Assembly: GCF_019510245.1 (NCBI RefSeq) | Contig: NZ_JAEKKT010000127.1 | Location: forward strand, 148,867-212,866 | Direction of reading: 5' to 3' | From: Streptomyces sp. | Lineage (GTDB): Bacteria; Actinomycetota; Actinomycetes; Streptomycetales; Streptomycetaceae | DNA: 64,000 nt | Shown: in pieces, positions 34,733 through 42,560 of the stretch | Layout: each line of letters begins with the position of its first letter | Position numbering within the stretch: the stretch's first letter is position 1 | Made by a program: the position numbers and the translations under genes | The notes under the pieces: model-generated | Seen by the model: only the letters and a program-made list of their open reading frames with translations | Database searches by the model: none | What the model was told of the DNA's origin: nothing

Positions 34733-35361
34733 CGCTCACCGCCTCCCTTCGGCCGGGCCCGGCCGGCCGTCTTCTTCGCGTCCGCCCGGCCCTGCGCGGC
34801 CTTCTTCGCCGGCGCCTTCTTGGCGGGCGGCTTGGCCGACGCCTTCTTCGCCGGTGGCTTCTCGGCCGCCTTCTTCGAGGGGGCCTTGCGGGCCGGCGCC
34901 TTCCGGTCGGACCGCTCCTCGCGGTCGTCCCCGGCCCTGCCGCTCCCGCCCCTCTCCTCCTGCTCCTCGTCCTGCTCCTCGTCCTCCTCCGGTTCCTCGT
35001 CGTCCCGGCCGCCGCCGAGACCGAGGTCGCCGGTGTCGGGCACGGCATCGGCCAGCTGGTCGCGCACCTCCGCGGTACGGCCGTGCAGCCGGTCGGCGAG
35101 GGCGCCGAGCTGCCGTTCGACCATGGCGCCGGAGGCGGCCTTGCCGACCCCGCGCAGATCCTGGCGCAGCTGGTCGCCGATCTCCTTGAACTGCGGATTG
35201 TCGCGCAGTTGCTGGTTGGCCAGGTCGAGGACCGCCTTCGGGGTCAGGTTCAGCCGCTTGCCGGCCACCACCGACCCCACCGCGACGGCCAGTTTCAGCT
35301 TCTTGGTCCGGCCCAGCAGGTATCCGGCCCCGATCGCGAGGCCCAGTCCCATGCGGTTCAT
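34729..35361 (-). CDS. gvpY: Gas vesicle cluster protein GvpY (basic Lys/Ala-rich tail)
   Basis: A 210-residue protein. It starts NRMGLGLAIGAGYLLGRTKKLKLAVAVGSVVAG, a hydrophobic Gly-rich helix that may insert in or lie on a surface, followed by a helical part (QLRDNPQFKEIGDQLRQDL). An acidic stretch (EEPEEDEEQDEEQEE) then leads to a Lys/Ala/Pro tail resembling histone H1 (KKASAKPPAKKAPAKKAA). The tail could bind an acidic partner or nucleic acid. The ATG overlaps the gvpG stop by 4 bp. The gene name follows the S. coelicolor order from memory; the biochemical role is not established. Confidence 0.8.
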   Translation of the reverse strand: MNRMGLGLAIGAGYLLGRTKKLKLAVAVGSVVAGKRLNLTPKAVLDLANQQLRDNPQFKEIGDQLRQDLRGVGKAASGAMVERQLGALADRLHGRTAEVRDQLADAVPDTGDLGLGGGRDDEEPEEDEEQDEEQEERGGSGRAGDDREERSDRKAPARKAPSKKAAEKPPAKKASAKPPAKKAPAKKAAQGRADAKKTAGRARPKGGGER

Positions 35362-35621
35362 GTATGCATCCCATTGCCGTGCCCCGCGTCTTTGCGCAGG
35401 GCGATCTCCAGCCGGTCGAGAAGTTCGTCCTCGGCTCGGTCGAACTCCTCCTCGTCGATCTCGCCGGCTTCCAGACGCTCTTCCAGCCGGGCCAGTTCGG
35501 CCCGGACCGTGGCGGGGTCGTAGTAGATCCGCTCCGCCTCCTGCACCACCTGCTCGATGACCCAGGCGCTGCCGCGCACGGGCGCGAAGGGCAGTAGCAG
35601 CAGCTCCTTGATCAGTCCCAT
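35358..35621 (-). CDS. gvpG: Gas vesicle protein GvpG
   Basis: An 87-residue GvpG. The pattern is GLIKELLLLPFAPVRGSAWVIEQVVQEAER followed by an acidic helix (LARLEERLEAGEIDEEEFD), both shown in short blocks; the family is defined by the LLLxPxAPxRGxxW start. It is an assembly accessory protein. ATG at 35621 with GGAGCAG upstream; it begins 43 nt after gvpF and overlaps gvpY by 4 bp. Confidence 0.92.
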   Translation of the reverse strand: MGLIKELLLLPFAPVRGSAWVIEQVVQEAERIYYDPATVRAELARLEERLEAGEIDEEEFDRAEDELLDRLEIALRKDAGHGNGMHT

Positions 35622-35664
35622 GGGTGCCTGCTCCTTCTTGCTTGCTGCTTCTCGGCCGCGCCGG

Positions 35665-36429
35665 CTACTTCGAGGCCGCGCCGGCCGTGCTGCCCGCCGG
35701 TTCGGCGGGCCCCGGTTCGACGAAGCTGTACGGCGGGAGCGGTCCGTTGACGCTCAGGTCGAGATGCGGATGGCTCTTGCGCAGCCGCTCGACGCCGGCG
35801 AGGAAGGTCTCGGCGGAGTGCCGGTCCAGGAGGAAGGACAGGTTGACGAGCCAGCCGGTGGATTCGGGGCCCACGCTGACGGCGGCCGCCTCGGGTTCCA
35901 GCGCCTGCCGCACGTCGGCCGCGTCCTCGGCCTCCCGGGCCTTGACAGCGCCCGCCACCATCTCGCCGAGCCGCAGCCGGCTCTCGTAGCTTCCGCCGCC
36001 CGCCTTCCGGTTGGCCTCGGTCAGGGCGCGCAGCTCGGGGTTCTCGGACATCACCCGGTGCAGCACGGCATCTTCGACGTGACTGGCCTTGATGTTGTAC
36101 TCGACCTTGCCGTCGAGGGTGCGCAGCCGCTCCAGGTAGTGGTCGACGCGTTCGGTGAGGACGCCGGTGACGGTGTCGTCGTCCGGGGCGACGCTGCCGA
36201 ACCGCATGGGCAGCACGCAGCCGCCGCCGCCTGCCTCCGCCAGCACGTTCTGGTGCGCGAGCAGATCGCGGCGCTTGGGCCGGAGGCCCTCGGGGGCGTC
36301 ACTGACGATGGCGGCCAGTTCACCCGCCGTGAGCACGCGCACCTGGCGCGGCGGGTCCCCCACCCCGTCCATGCCGTCGGGCAGAGCGGGGTGCGCGGCG
36401 GCCGTGATGCCGTAGACGTACGTACTCAC
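35665..36429 (-). CDS. gvpF: Gas vesicle protein GvpF (GvpL/GvpF family)
   Basis: A 254-residue GvpF. It starts TYVYGITAAAHPALPDGM, has LAAIVSDAPEGLRPKRRDLLAHQNVL, VLPMRFGSVAPDDDTV in the first half, and SFLLDRHSAETFLAGVERL and NGPLPPYSFVEP at the end. GvpF binds GvpA and is needed for shell formation. The GTG start at 36429 overlaps the gvpA stop by 4 bp (GTGA), coupling it to the shell gene. Confidence 0.93.
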   Translation of the reverse strand: MSTYVYGITAAAHPALPDGMDGVGDPPRQVRVLTAGELAAIVSDAPEGLRPKRRDLLAHQNVLAEAGGGGCVLPMRFGSVAPDDDTVTGVLTERVDHYLERLRTLDGKVEYNIKASHVEDAVLHRVMSENPELRALTEANRKAGGGSYESRLRLGEMVAGAVKAREAEDAADVRQALEPEAAAVSVGPESTGWLVNLSFLLDRHSAETFLAGVERLRKSHPHLDLSVNGPLPPYSFVEPGPAEPAGSTAGAASK

Positions 36430-36866
36430 TCCTCTTCCTCCCTCTCCTTGCGACGGGCCGGGGCGGTCTTGCGGGCGCGCGGCCGGGACTCGGCCTCACC
36501 CGAGCCCGAGTGCTCCTCACGGGCCTGCTTGAAGGCATCCGAGATCGTCTCGGCGGCACCGGAGAGCGCGCCCTTCGACTTGCCGCGGGCTCCGGACTCG
36601 GTGACCTCGCCGACGATCTCGGGCAGGCCGGGGCTCTTGCGCGGCCCCGCCTCCAGGTCGAGCCGGTTGCAGGCCTCCGCGAAGCGGAGATAGGTGTCGA
36701 CGCTGGCGACGACGACCCGTATGTCGATCTTCAGGATCTCGATGCCGACCAGGGAGACCCGCACGAACGCATCGATGACGAGCCCCCTGTCGAGGACGAG
36801 TTCGAGCACGTCGTAAAGGCCGCTGCTGCCGCCTCCGCCGGTCTGCTGTGCCGGTACAACGGTCAT
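36426..36866 (-). CDS. gvpA: Gas vesicle major structural protein GvpA (with C-terminal extension)
   Basis: A 146-residue GvpA. The structural core at residues about 15-75 reads SSGLYDVLELVLDRGLVIDA, then FVRVSLVGIEILKIDIRVVV, ASVDTYLRFAEACNRLDL, very like canonical GvpA. The protein is about twice as long as the typical 70-residue shell subunit; the extension (residues 80-146) is Lys/Arg/Glu-rich and probably disordered, ending in RREREEEE-type sequence. The ATG at 36866 has GGAGGTTGG upstream. It is 55 bp after gvpO. Whether a shell can form with this tail is not evident from sequence; the extension is common in Streptomyces. Confidence 0.94.
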   Translation of the reverse strand: MTVVPAQQTGGGGSSGLYDVLELVLDRGLVIDAFVRVSLVGIEILKIDIRVVVASVDTYLRFAEACNRLDLEAGPRKSPGLPEIVGEVTESGARGKSKGALSGAAETISDAFKQAREEHSGSGEAESRPRARKTAPARRKEREEEE

Positions 36867-36921
36867 GCCTGTCCAACCTCCTCCTTGTCGTGGGACCTGT
36901 CCGCGGGAACGGGCGGGCGGC

Positions 36922-37278
36922 CTACCGGCCGCCGGGCCGGTGTGCGTCGGCGCGTCCGCGTTCGTAGCGGCTCACGCGCCGGTAGCCGGTGAGCTGTCCC
37001 TGTGGGTCGAGTTCGACCTGGTAGCTCGCCATCAGGCTCATCGTGTCGGGCACCCTGGGCAGTTCCAGGACTTCGACCTCCAGTTCCCAGCCGTCCTCGG
37101 TCTGTTCGAAGGACGACACGGACTCGGCGGCCATACCGGTGAGCTCCGCAAGCTGGGCGCGCGCCTGGCGCAGTACCTCCATGGGGCTCGGCCGGTCGGG
37201 CGCCGTGTCGGGTCCGTCGTCACGTTTGCGCTCTTTACGTGAATCCTGCGTCTGAGACGTGTCGTTTGTGTTCGTCAT
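36922..37278 (-). CDS. gvpO: Gas vesicle protein GvpO
   Basis: A 118-residue GvpO. After a charged N-terminal 35 residues, the family part reads EVLRQARAQLAELTGMAAESV, SFEQTEDGWELEVEVLELPRVPDTMSLMASYQVELDPQGQLTGYRRVSRYERG (quoted as a continuous family match in blocks: DGWELEVEVLELPRVPD, LMASYQVELDPQGQL, YRRVSRYERG). The ATG at 37278 follows a perfect AGGAGG with 5-nt spacing; an in-frame GTG two codons upstream is less likely. It opens the gvp gene order and lies 72 bp after the LigD-polymerase stop on the same strand. Confidence 0.92.
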   Translation of the reverse strand: MTNTNDTSQTQDSRKERKRDDGPDTAPDRPSPMEVLRQARAQLAELTGMAAESVSSFEQTEDGWELEVEVLELPRVPDTMSLMASYQVELDPQGQLTGYRRVSRYERGRADAHRPGGR

Positions 37279-37350
37279 GGCCACCTCCTAGTCCGAGTGG
37301 CCGGAGGTCTCGGGGTCAAACCTTCACAACCGATCGTTGACGCGGTGCGG

Positions 37351-38298
37351 TCAGCCGGATGCGTCGCGCAACGCGTCGAGCCGCCGCCGGGCCGGCCCGA
37401 GCGCCCGGCCCCGGGCGGGGATGTCCGCCCAGGGCGCGGTCCGGGCCTGGTCGACGGCGTCGGCGACGGTCCAGCGCCGGGCGTCCAGGGCGGGGTCGGC
37501 GAGCTGGTCCCAGGTGATCGGCACGGCGACGGGGGCGCCGGGCCTGGCCCGCACGGTGTAGGGGGCCACGGCTGTCTGGGCGTAGGCGTTGCGCCCCGTG
37601 TCGAGGAAGAGCCGGTCGCCGCGGTCGTCCTTGCGGACGGCGGTGGTGAGCCGGTCGGGGTGCTCGGCGGCGAGCAGGTCGGCCAGGTCCCGGGCGAAGG
37701 CGCGGACCTCCTCGACGTCGTGGCGGCCGTTCAGCGGTACGACGAGATGCAGGCCCCGGGAGCCGGTGGTCATGGGCGCCGCCGGCAGCCCGAGCCGGTC
37801 GAGCAGGGCACCGGCCCAGCCGGCGGCCTCCCGCACCGGGGCGAAGTCCGTGCCGGGCGGATCCAGGTCGAGGACCAGCCGGTCGGGACGCTCGGGCGCG
37901 GTGGTGCGGGAGAGCCAGCGGTGCAGGGTGAGGCAGGCCTGGTCGGCGAGGTACACGAGGGTGGCGGTGTCGCGGCAGACCACGTGGGTCACGGTCCCGT
38001 GCTCCTTGGCGACCTCGGCCCGCTCGATCCAGTCCGGGTAGTGGTCCGGGGTGTTCTTCTGCATGAACCGGGGACCGTCCAGGCCGTCGGGGTACCGCTC
38101 CAGCATCAGCGGACGCCCGCGCAGATGCGGCAGCAGGTACGGCGCGACGGACCTGTAGTAGTCGACGAGGTCGGCCTTGGTGTACTCCTTCGCGGCGCCG
38201 TCGCCGCCCCCGTCGCCGGGGAAGAGCACTTTGTCGGGCCGGTGCGTCCGCACCGTCCGGCGGCCCGCCCGTACCGGCCGCACCTCGTCCGGGGTCAT
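37351..38298 (-). CDS. LigD-type DNA polymerase/primase domain protein (stand-alone)
   Basis: A 315-residue protein corresponding to the polymerase domain of bacterial NHEJ LigD, without ligase or nuclease domains. It has VDYYRSVAPYLLPHLRGRPL, the catalytic DxD in VLDLDPPGTDF, and the GSRGLHLVVPL motif (S-x-G-x-H). Stand-alone LigD polymerases fill gaps and prefer ribonucleotides in Ku-dependent repair. The ATG at 38298 overlaps the transketolase stop by 4 bp. The gene is the third of a coupled ndh-tkt-pol set that runs into gvpO. No ku gene is in the window. Confidence 0.9.
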   Translation of the reverse strand: MTPDEVRPVRAGRRTVRTHRPDKVLFPGDGGGDGAAKEYTKADLVDYYRSVAPYLLPHLRGRPLMLERYPDGLDGPRFMQKNTPDHYPDWIERAEVAKEHGTVTHVVCRDTATLVYLADQACLTLHRWLSRTTAPERPDRLVLDLDPPGTDFAPVREAAGWAGALLDRLGLPAAPMTTGSRGLHLVVPLNGRHDVEEVRAFARDLADLLAAEHPDRLTTAVRKDDRGDRLFLDTGRNAYAQTAVAPYTVRARPGAPVAVPITWDQLADPALDARRWTVADAVDQARTAPWADIPARGRALGPARRRLDALRDASG

Positions 38299-40142
38299 CG
38301 CACGACCGCCTCCTCGACCAGCAGCCGGCCGGCCGCCGCGATGGCGTCGGCGTCGATGCCGGCGGCGTGCAGCTGCTGGTCGGGGGCGGCCGAACCCGGC
38401 ATCGTACGGACGGCGAGCCGCACCAGCCGCGGCACCGGCCTGCCGTCGCCGAACGCCTCCGCGACCGCGTCGCCGAGTCCGCCCTCCTCGTGGTGGTCCT
38501 CGACGGTGAGCAGGCAGCCGGTCTCCTCGGCGGCGGTGCGCAGCGTCTGCCGGTCGACGGGCTTCACGGAGTAGAGGTCGACGACCCGGATCCGGATGCC
38601 GTCCTCGGCGAGCGCGTCGGCGGCCTTCAGCGCCTCGTGCAGGGTGACCCCGGCGGCGACCACGGTCAGCCGGTCCTCCTCGGAGGAGCGCAGCACCTTG
38701 CTGCCGCCGACCGGGAACTCCTCGTCCGGGCCGTAGATCACCGGGCTCGCCCCGCGCGAGGTGCGCAGGTAGCGGATGCCGTCGAGTCCGGCCATGGTGG
38801 CGACGAGCCTGGCGGTCTGGTTGGCGTCGCAGGGGTAGAGCACGGTCGAGCCGTAGAGTGAGCGGAACATCGCCAGGTCCTCCAGGCCCATCTGGGAGGG
38901 CCCGTCCTGCCCGATGGCGACGCCCGCGTGCGAGCCGACGAGGTTGATTCCGCTGCCGCTGACGGAGGCCATGCGCACGAAGTCGTGGGCGCGGCTGAGG
39001 AAGGCGGCGAAGGTGGAGGCGTACGGCACCCAGCCGCGGGCGGCCATGCCGACGGCGCCGGCGACGAGTTGCTGTTCGGCGATGTAGAACTCGAAGTAGC
39101 GGTCGGGGTGTTCCTTGCCGAAGAGCTCGGTGCGGGTGGAGTCGCCGACCTCGCCGTCCAGCGCGACGACGTCGGCGCGGGCGTGGCCCAGCGCGACCAG
39201 CGCCTTGCCGAAGGCGTCCCGGGTGGGGACCTTCTCTCCCTTGTCGTAGCGCGGGAGTTCGAGCGCGCCCGTGGGCACCGAGTGCAGGGCCCGGGCGGCG
39301 GGCGGCTCCTGCACGTGGACCCGGGCATCGCGGAGTCCGCCCAGTTCGGCGATGGCCTCCTCGGCGTCCGGCAGCGGCTTGCCGTGCATGCCCTCGCGGT
39401 CCTCGACCGCGGCCACGCCCCGGCCCTTGCGGGTGCGGGCGAGGATCGCGGTGGGCTGCCCGGCGGTGGAGGCGGCCTCGCCGTAGGCACGGTCGACGGC
39501 GTCCACGTCGTGCCCGTCGATCTCCACGGTGTGCCAGCCGAAGGCCTGGAAGCGGCGGGCGTAGGCGTCGAGGTCGTGGCCGTGGCGGGTGGGGCCGCGC
39601 TGGCCGAGCCGGTTGACGTCCACGATCACGGTGAGGTTGTCGAGATGCTCGTAACCGGCGTGCTCGGCGGCCTCCCACACGGAGCCCTCCGCCAGCTCGC
39701 TGTCCCCGCACAGCACCCAGACCCGGTAGCGGGCGTGCTCCAGCCGCTTCCCGGACAGCGCGATGCCGACCCCGACCGGCAGGCCCTGGCCGAGGGAGCC
39801 GGTGGCGGTCTCCACCCACGGCAGGCGGCGCGGGGTCGGGTGTCCCTCCAGGTGGCTGCCGAGCTTGCGGAAGGTGAGCAGTTCGGCGTCGTCGATGGCA
39901 CCGGCCGCCTTGTAGGCGGCGTACAGCAGCGGCGAGGCGTGGCCCTTGGAGAGGACGAAGCGGTCGTTGCCGGGGTGGTCGGGCCGCTCGAAGTCGTAGC
40001 GCAGGTGGTGCGCGAGCAGGACCGCCATCAGGTCGGCGGCGGACATCGACGACGTCGGATGCCCGGACTCGGCCGCAGCGGCCGCCCGCACGCTGTCCAC
40101 GCGCAGCTGCTGGGCGAGTTCGACGAGTTCGGCGGTGTTCAT
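38295..40142 (-). CDS. Transketolase
   Basis: A 615-residue transketolase, about 50-80 residues shorter than the housekeeping type and resembling the two-part archaeal/mammalian-type joined in one chain. The TPP motif is CGDSELAEGSVWEA followed by NLTVIVDVNRL. The N-terminal helix is QQLRVDSVRAAAAAESGHPTSSMSAADL, with GHASPLLYAAYKAAG. The pyrimidine domain has SHAGVAIGQDGPSQMGLEDL and YPCDANQTARLV. The C-terminal domain ends ADAIAAAGRLLVEEA. It makes pentose/hexose interconversions in the cytoplasm. The ATG overlaps the NDH-2 stop by 4 bp. It is probably a second, non-housekeeping copy. Confidence 0.92.
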   Translation of the reverse strand: MNTAELVELAQQLRVDSVRAAAAAESGHPTSSMSAADLMAVLLAHHLRYDFERPDHPGNDRFVLSKGHASPLLYAAYKAAGAIDDAELLTFRKLGSHLEGHPTPRRLPWVETATGSLGQGLPVGVGIALSGKRLEHARYRVWVLCGDSELAEGSVWEAAEHAGYEHLDNLTVIVDVNRLGQRGPTRHGHDLDAYARRFQAFGWHTVEIDGHDVDAVDRAYGEAASTAGQPTAILARTRKGRGVAAVEDREGMHGKPLPDAEEAIAELGGLRDARVHVQEPPAARALHSVPTGALELPRYDKGEKVPTRDAFGKALVALGHARADVVALDGEVGDSTRTELFGKEHPDRYFEFYIAEQQLVAGAVGMAARGWVPYASTFAAFLSRAHDFVRMASVSGSGINLVGSHAGVAIGQDGPSQMGLEDLAMFRSLYGSTVLYPCDANQTARLVATMAGLDGIRYLRTSRGASPVIYGPDEEFPVGGSKVLRSSEEDRLTVVAAGVTLHEALKAADALAEDGIRIRVVDLYSVKPVDRQTLRTAAEETGCLLTVEDHHEEGGLGDAVAEAFGDGRPVPRLVRLAVRTMPGSAAPDQQLHAAGIDADAIAAAGRLLVEEAVVR

Positions 40143-41476
40143 GTGGCTCCTTCCGGAGGATGGTCTGTGACGGATTCGGGGGCCTTCGGCAGCTCGGGCG
40201 AGGCCGTGTCCAGCGGCACCGACCAGGACCGCACGAGGCCCAACTGGACGCCCTGGCGCGGCAGGACGGCGTCGAGCAGCCAGTCGGCGGCGACCCGGGC
40301 CCGGCCCCCGGGCATCGCCGCGAGGTGGTAGCCGCGGGTCACCAGCCCGGCGGGCGGCCCGGACAGGGGCACCCCGAGCGGGTCGGCGGCGGCCTGCACG
40401 CCGCCGAGGTCGACGACGAACCCCAGGTCGCGATGGCGGTACGGGCGCCGGCGCCGTCCGATTCCGAGCGAGGCGGCCACGTTCTCACCGGCCACCCGGC
40501 CCTGCCGCCAGGCGTGCTGCGCGGTCATCGGCGTGAACGCGCCGGGATTGACGAGGTCGGGCACCGCGGCCGCGTCCCCGCAGGCGAACACGTCGGCGCA
40601 GCCGGGTACATGAAGGTACGGGTCGACGATCAGCCGCCCCTTCTCCAGAGGCTGCCCGGTGCCCTCCACGAGCGGGTCGGGCCGTACGCCCACGCACCAC
40701 ACCAGAGTCCGCGACGCCACGAACTCCCCGTCGGAGAGCAGCACCCCGTCCCGGGTGGCCTCTTTCACGGAGGTCCCCATCCGCACCTCGACCCCCCGCC
40801 GGCGCAGTACCCGGTCGGCGGTACGGGACAGCTTCTCGTCCATCCCGGGCAGCACCCGGGGCGCCACGTCCAGCAGCAGCCAGCGCGGACGCACCCCGTG
40901 GGGCAGCCGGTTGCGGCGGGCCAGGTCGTCGGTGAGCATCCGCATGTGCGCGGCGACCTCGGTCCCGGTGTACCCGGCACCGACCACGACGAAGGTGCAC
41001 CGTGCGGCGGCGACGCCGGCGTCGGGGGCGACGGCGGCCAGCTCGATCTGCCGGATGACGTGGTCACGGAGGTAGAGCGCCTCCGGCAGCCCCCGGAAGC
41101 CGTGCGCGTGCTCGGCGACCCCCGGGATGGGCAACAGCTTGTTGACACTGCCGACGGTCAGCAGGAGCCGCTCGTAGCCGAGGCTGCCGGCGACGCCCTC
41201 CGGGTCGGTGTAGTGCACTTTCTGCCCGTCGAGATCGACCCGGCCCGCCTCCCCGAGCACGGTCCGCACCCGGGCGCCGGACAGCGGGAGGGCGATCCGC
41301 CGGGGATCGAGGATTCCGGCGGCGACCTGGGGCAGCAGGGGCAGATACAGGAAGTAGTCGGTGGGGTTGAGCAGGGTGATCTCGGCGCGGCCCCTGGCAA
41401 GCCGAGCGAGCGTACGGGCCGCACGATACCCGGCGAACCCGGCGCCGACGATCACGATCCGAGGCCGACGACTCAC
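40139..41476 (-). CDS. NAD(P)/FAD-dependent oxidoreductase, type II NADH dehydrogenase family
   Basis: A 445-residue flavoprotein. The FAD Rossmann motif is IVIVGAGFAGYRAARTLAR at residues about 7-25, the NAD motif is VVVGAGYTGTEVAAHMR near 165, and the second FAD motif is ADVFACGDAAAVPD near 300. This is the NDH-2 arrangement. NDH-2 feeds NADH electrons to quinone without proton pumping. The C-terminal hydrophobic helix typical of membrane-bound NDH-2 is not obvious. GTG start at 41476; first gene of the coupled ndh-tkt-pol unit. Upstream is repeat copy C and a 198-bp gap that must hold the promoter. Confidence 0.88.
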   Translation of the reverse strand: MSRRPRIVIVGAGFAGYRAARTLARLARGRAEITLLNPTDYFLYLPLLPQVAAGILDPRRIALPLSGARVRTVLGEAGRVDLDGQKVHYTDPEGVAGSLGYERLLLTVGSVNKLLPIPGVAEHAHGFRGLPEALYLRDHVIRQIELAAVAPDAGVAAARCTFVVVGAGYTGTEVAAHMRMLTDDLARRNRLPHGVRPRWLLLDVAPRVLPGMDEKLSRTADRVLRRRGVEVRMGTSVKEATRDGVLLSDGEFVASRTLVWCVGVRPDPLVEGTGQPLEKGRLIVDPYLHVPGCADVFACGDAAAVPDLVNPGAFTPMTAQHAWRQGRVAGENVAASLGIGRRRRPYRHRDLGFVVDLGGVQAAADPLGVPLSGPPAGLVTRGYHLAAMPGGRARVAADWLLDAVLPRQGVQLGLVRSWSVPLDTASPELPKAPESVTDHPPEGAT

Positions 41477-41549
41477 GGTGCGCCTCCGGGGTGACGACGA
41501 GGTCCAAGGCGTACCACGTAACCGTAGGCAAGACTCTGAAACACCGCCT

Positions 41550-41640
41550 GCTGACGGCGCCCCGTCAGGGGCGCTGGGGGTGCCCCCGGCCGAAGGCTGG
41601 GGGAGGAACTGCGCGACCAGCCCCCACCGTCCCGCGCCGA
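41550..41640. repeat. Dispersed 3'-end repeat, copy C
   Basis: GCGCCCC-gtca-GGGGCGC (41557-41574), then GGGGGTGCCCCCGGCCGAAG, GCTGGGGGAGGAACTGCGCG, ACCAGCCCCCACC. It matches copy A over its whole length with few changes. It lies 35 bp beyond the stop of the holin-like gene and upstream of the NDH-2 start. Confidence 0.8.
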
Positions 41641-41674
41641 ACCACGGCCGAAGCGAAAACGGCGGCGCTCCCCG

Positions 41675-42109
41675 TCAAGTCCGGTGGTGGGGCGACTCCG
41701 GATCCGCACCCGGCACACCCGGCGAAGCCGTCGGCATCGGCGGATACGGCAACCCCATCCCGCTCGGCGGCGCCCCCGGCGCCGTCCCTCCGATCACCCG
41801 GTGCGGCGGATGCGGCCTCTTCGGCCGCCCCGCCTCCCGCAGCGCGTAGGCGACCGCGCCCAGGATCACTGCGGTGACCAGCGCCGCGGCCCACGCCGGC
41901 AGCAGGATCGCCCACGCCAGCCCGACGGCCAGCGCCACGGCGGCCCCGGCGTACAGGGCGACGGCGCCGGACGCGCCGTACAGCATGGCGGCGCGGCGCC
42001 GCTTGCGGCCCTGTTCGCGCAGTTCGTCCCGCACGGTCTCGCGCGCGACCTGTGCCAGCTCGTCGACCAGGTCCTTGTCCAGATGTTCGAGATGATCCAG
42101 GGGTTCCAT
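41675..42109 (-). CDS. Phage-holin-family-like small membrane protein
   Basis: A 144-residue protein. Residues 1-40 form an amphipathic helix (DHLEHLDKDLVDELAQVARETVRDELREQ, shown in part as LVDELAQVARETVRDE). Two transmembrane helices follow (LYGASGAVALYAGAAVALAVGLAW and AWAAALVTAVILGAVAYAL). A Pro/Gly-rich tail ends it. This is the pattern of the actinobacterial holin-X/DUF1469 family, which despite the name is chromosomal and not phage-linked. The ATG at 42109 is preferred to upstream in-frame codons because it starts at the amphipathic helix. No other phage gene is near. Confidence 0.75.
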   Translation of the reverse strand: MEPLDHLEHLDKDLVDELAQVARETVRDELREQGRKRRRAAMLYGASGAVALYAGAAVALAVGLAWAILLPAWAAALVTAVILGAVAYALREAGRPKRPHPPHRVIGGTAPGAPPSGMGLPYPPMPTASPGVPGADPESPHHRT

Positions 42110-42198
42110 ACCGCTGCGGGTACCCGGACCGGAATGGACGTAACAGGAGATCACCGGAGGTGACGCCATCCCGGCCCGCGGCAACTAGGCTCGTGGCC

Positions 42199-42549
42199 AT
42201 GGAGATTCTGGGCGCCTCCCTGCGCATCTGCGTCGACGACCTCGATACCGCGATCCCGTTCTACGAACGCCTCTGCGGCGGCAGAGCCCAGCGCTTCGAG
42301 CGCGGCGGCGTCCAGGTCGCCGCGGTCGGCTCCTTCCTCCTGATGAGCGGACCGGAGGCGGAGCTCGAGGTGCTGCGCAAGGTGGCCGCGACGATCGCGG
42401 TGCAGGACGTCGACGCGGCCCACCGATTGCTGGACGACCTCGGCGCCCGCGTCCTCGCGGGGCCGGTGGCCACGCCGGCCGGCCGCAATCTGCTCGCGAT
42501 GCACCCGGACGGCTCGCTGTTCGAGTACGTCGACCAGCACAAGGGCTGA
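42199..42549 (+). CDS. VOC-family (glyoxalase-like) protein
   Basis: A 116-residue single-unit vicinal oxygen chelate protein. It starts ILGASLRICVDDLDTAIPFYERLCGG and ends GRNLLAMHPDGSLFEYVDQH, the two beta-alpha-beta modules of the fold. The usual metal His/Glu near the start is replaced (RICVDDL), but FEYVD retains the C-terminal Glu. It may bind a ligand without being an enzyme. The ATG at 42199 starts at the first strand. It is convergent with the DUF5107 gene, only 11 bp between stops. Confidence 0.82.
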   Translation: MEILGASLRICVDDLDTAIPFYERLCGGRAQRFERGGVQVAAVGSFLLMSGPEAELEVLRKVAATIAVQDVDAAHRLLDDLGARVLAGPVATPAGRNLLAMHPDGSLFEYVDQHKG

Positions 42550-42560
42550 ACCGGGGCCGG

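Noticed and set aside
41675..42109. Holin-like gene as evidence of a prophage
   Set aside because: No capsid, tail, terminase or integrase gene is nearby; the family is a chromosomal actinobacterial membrane protein.
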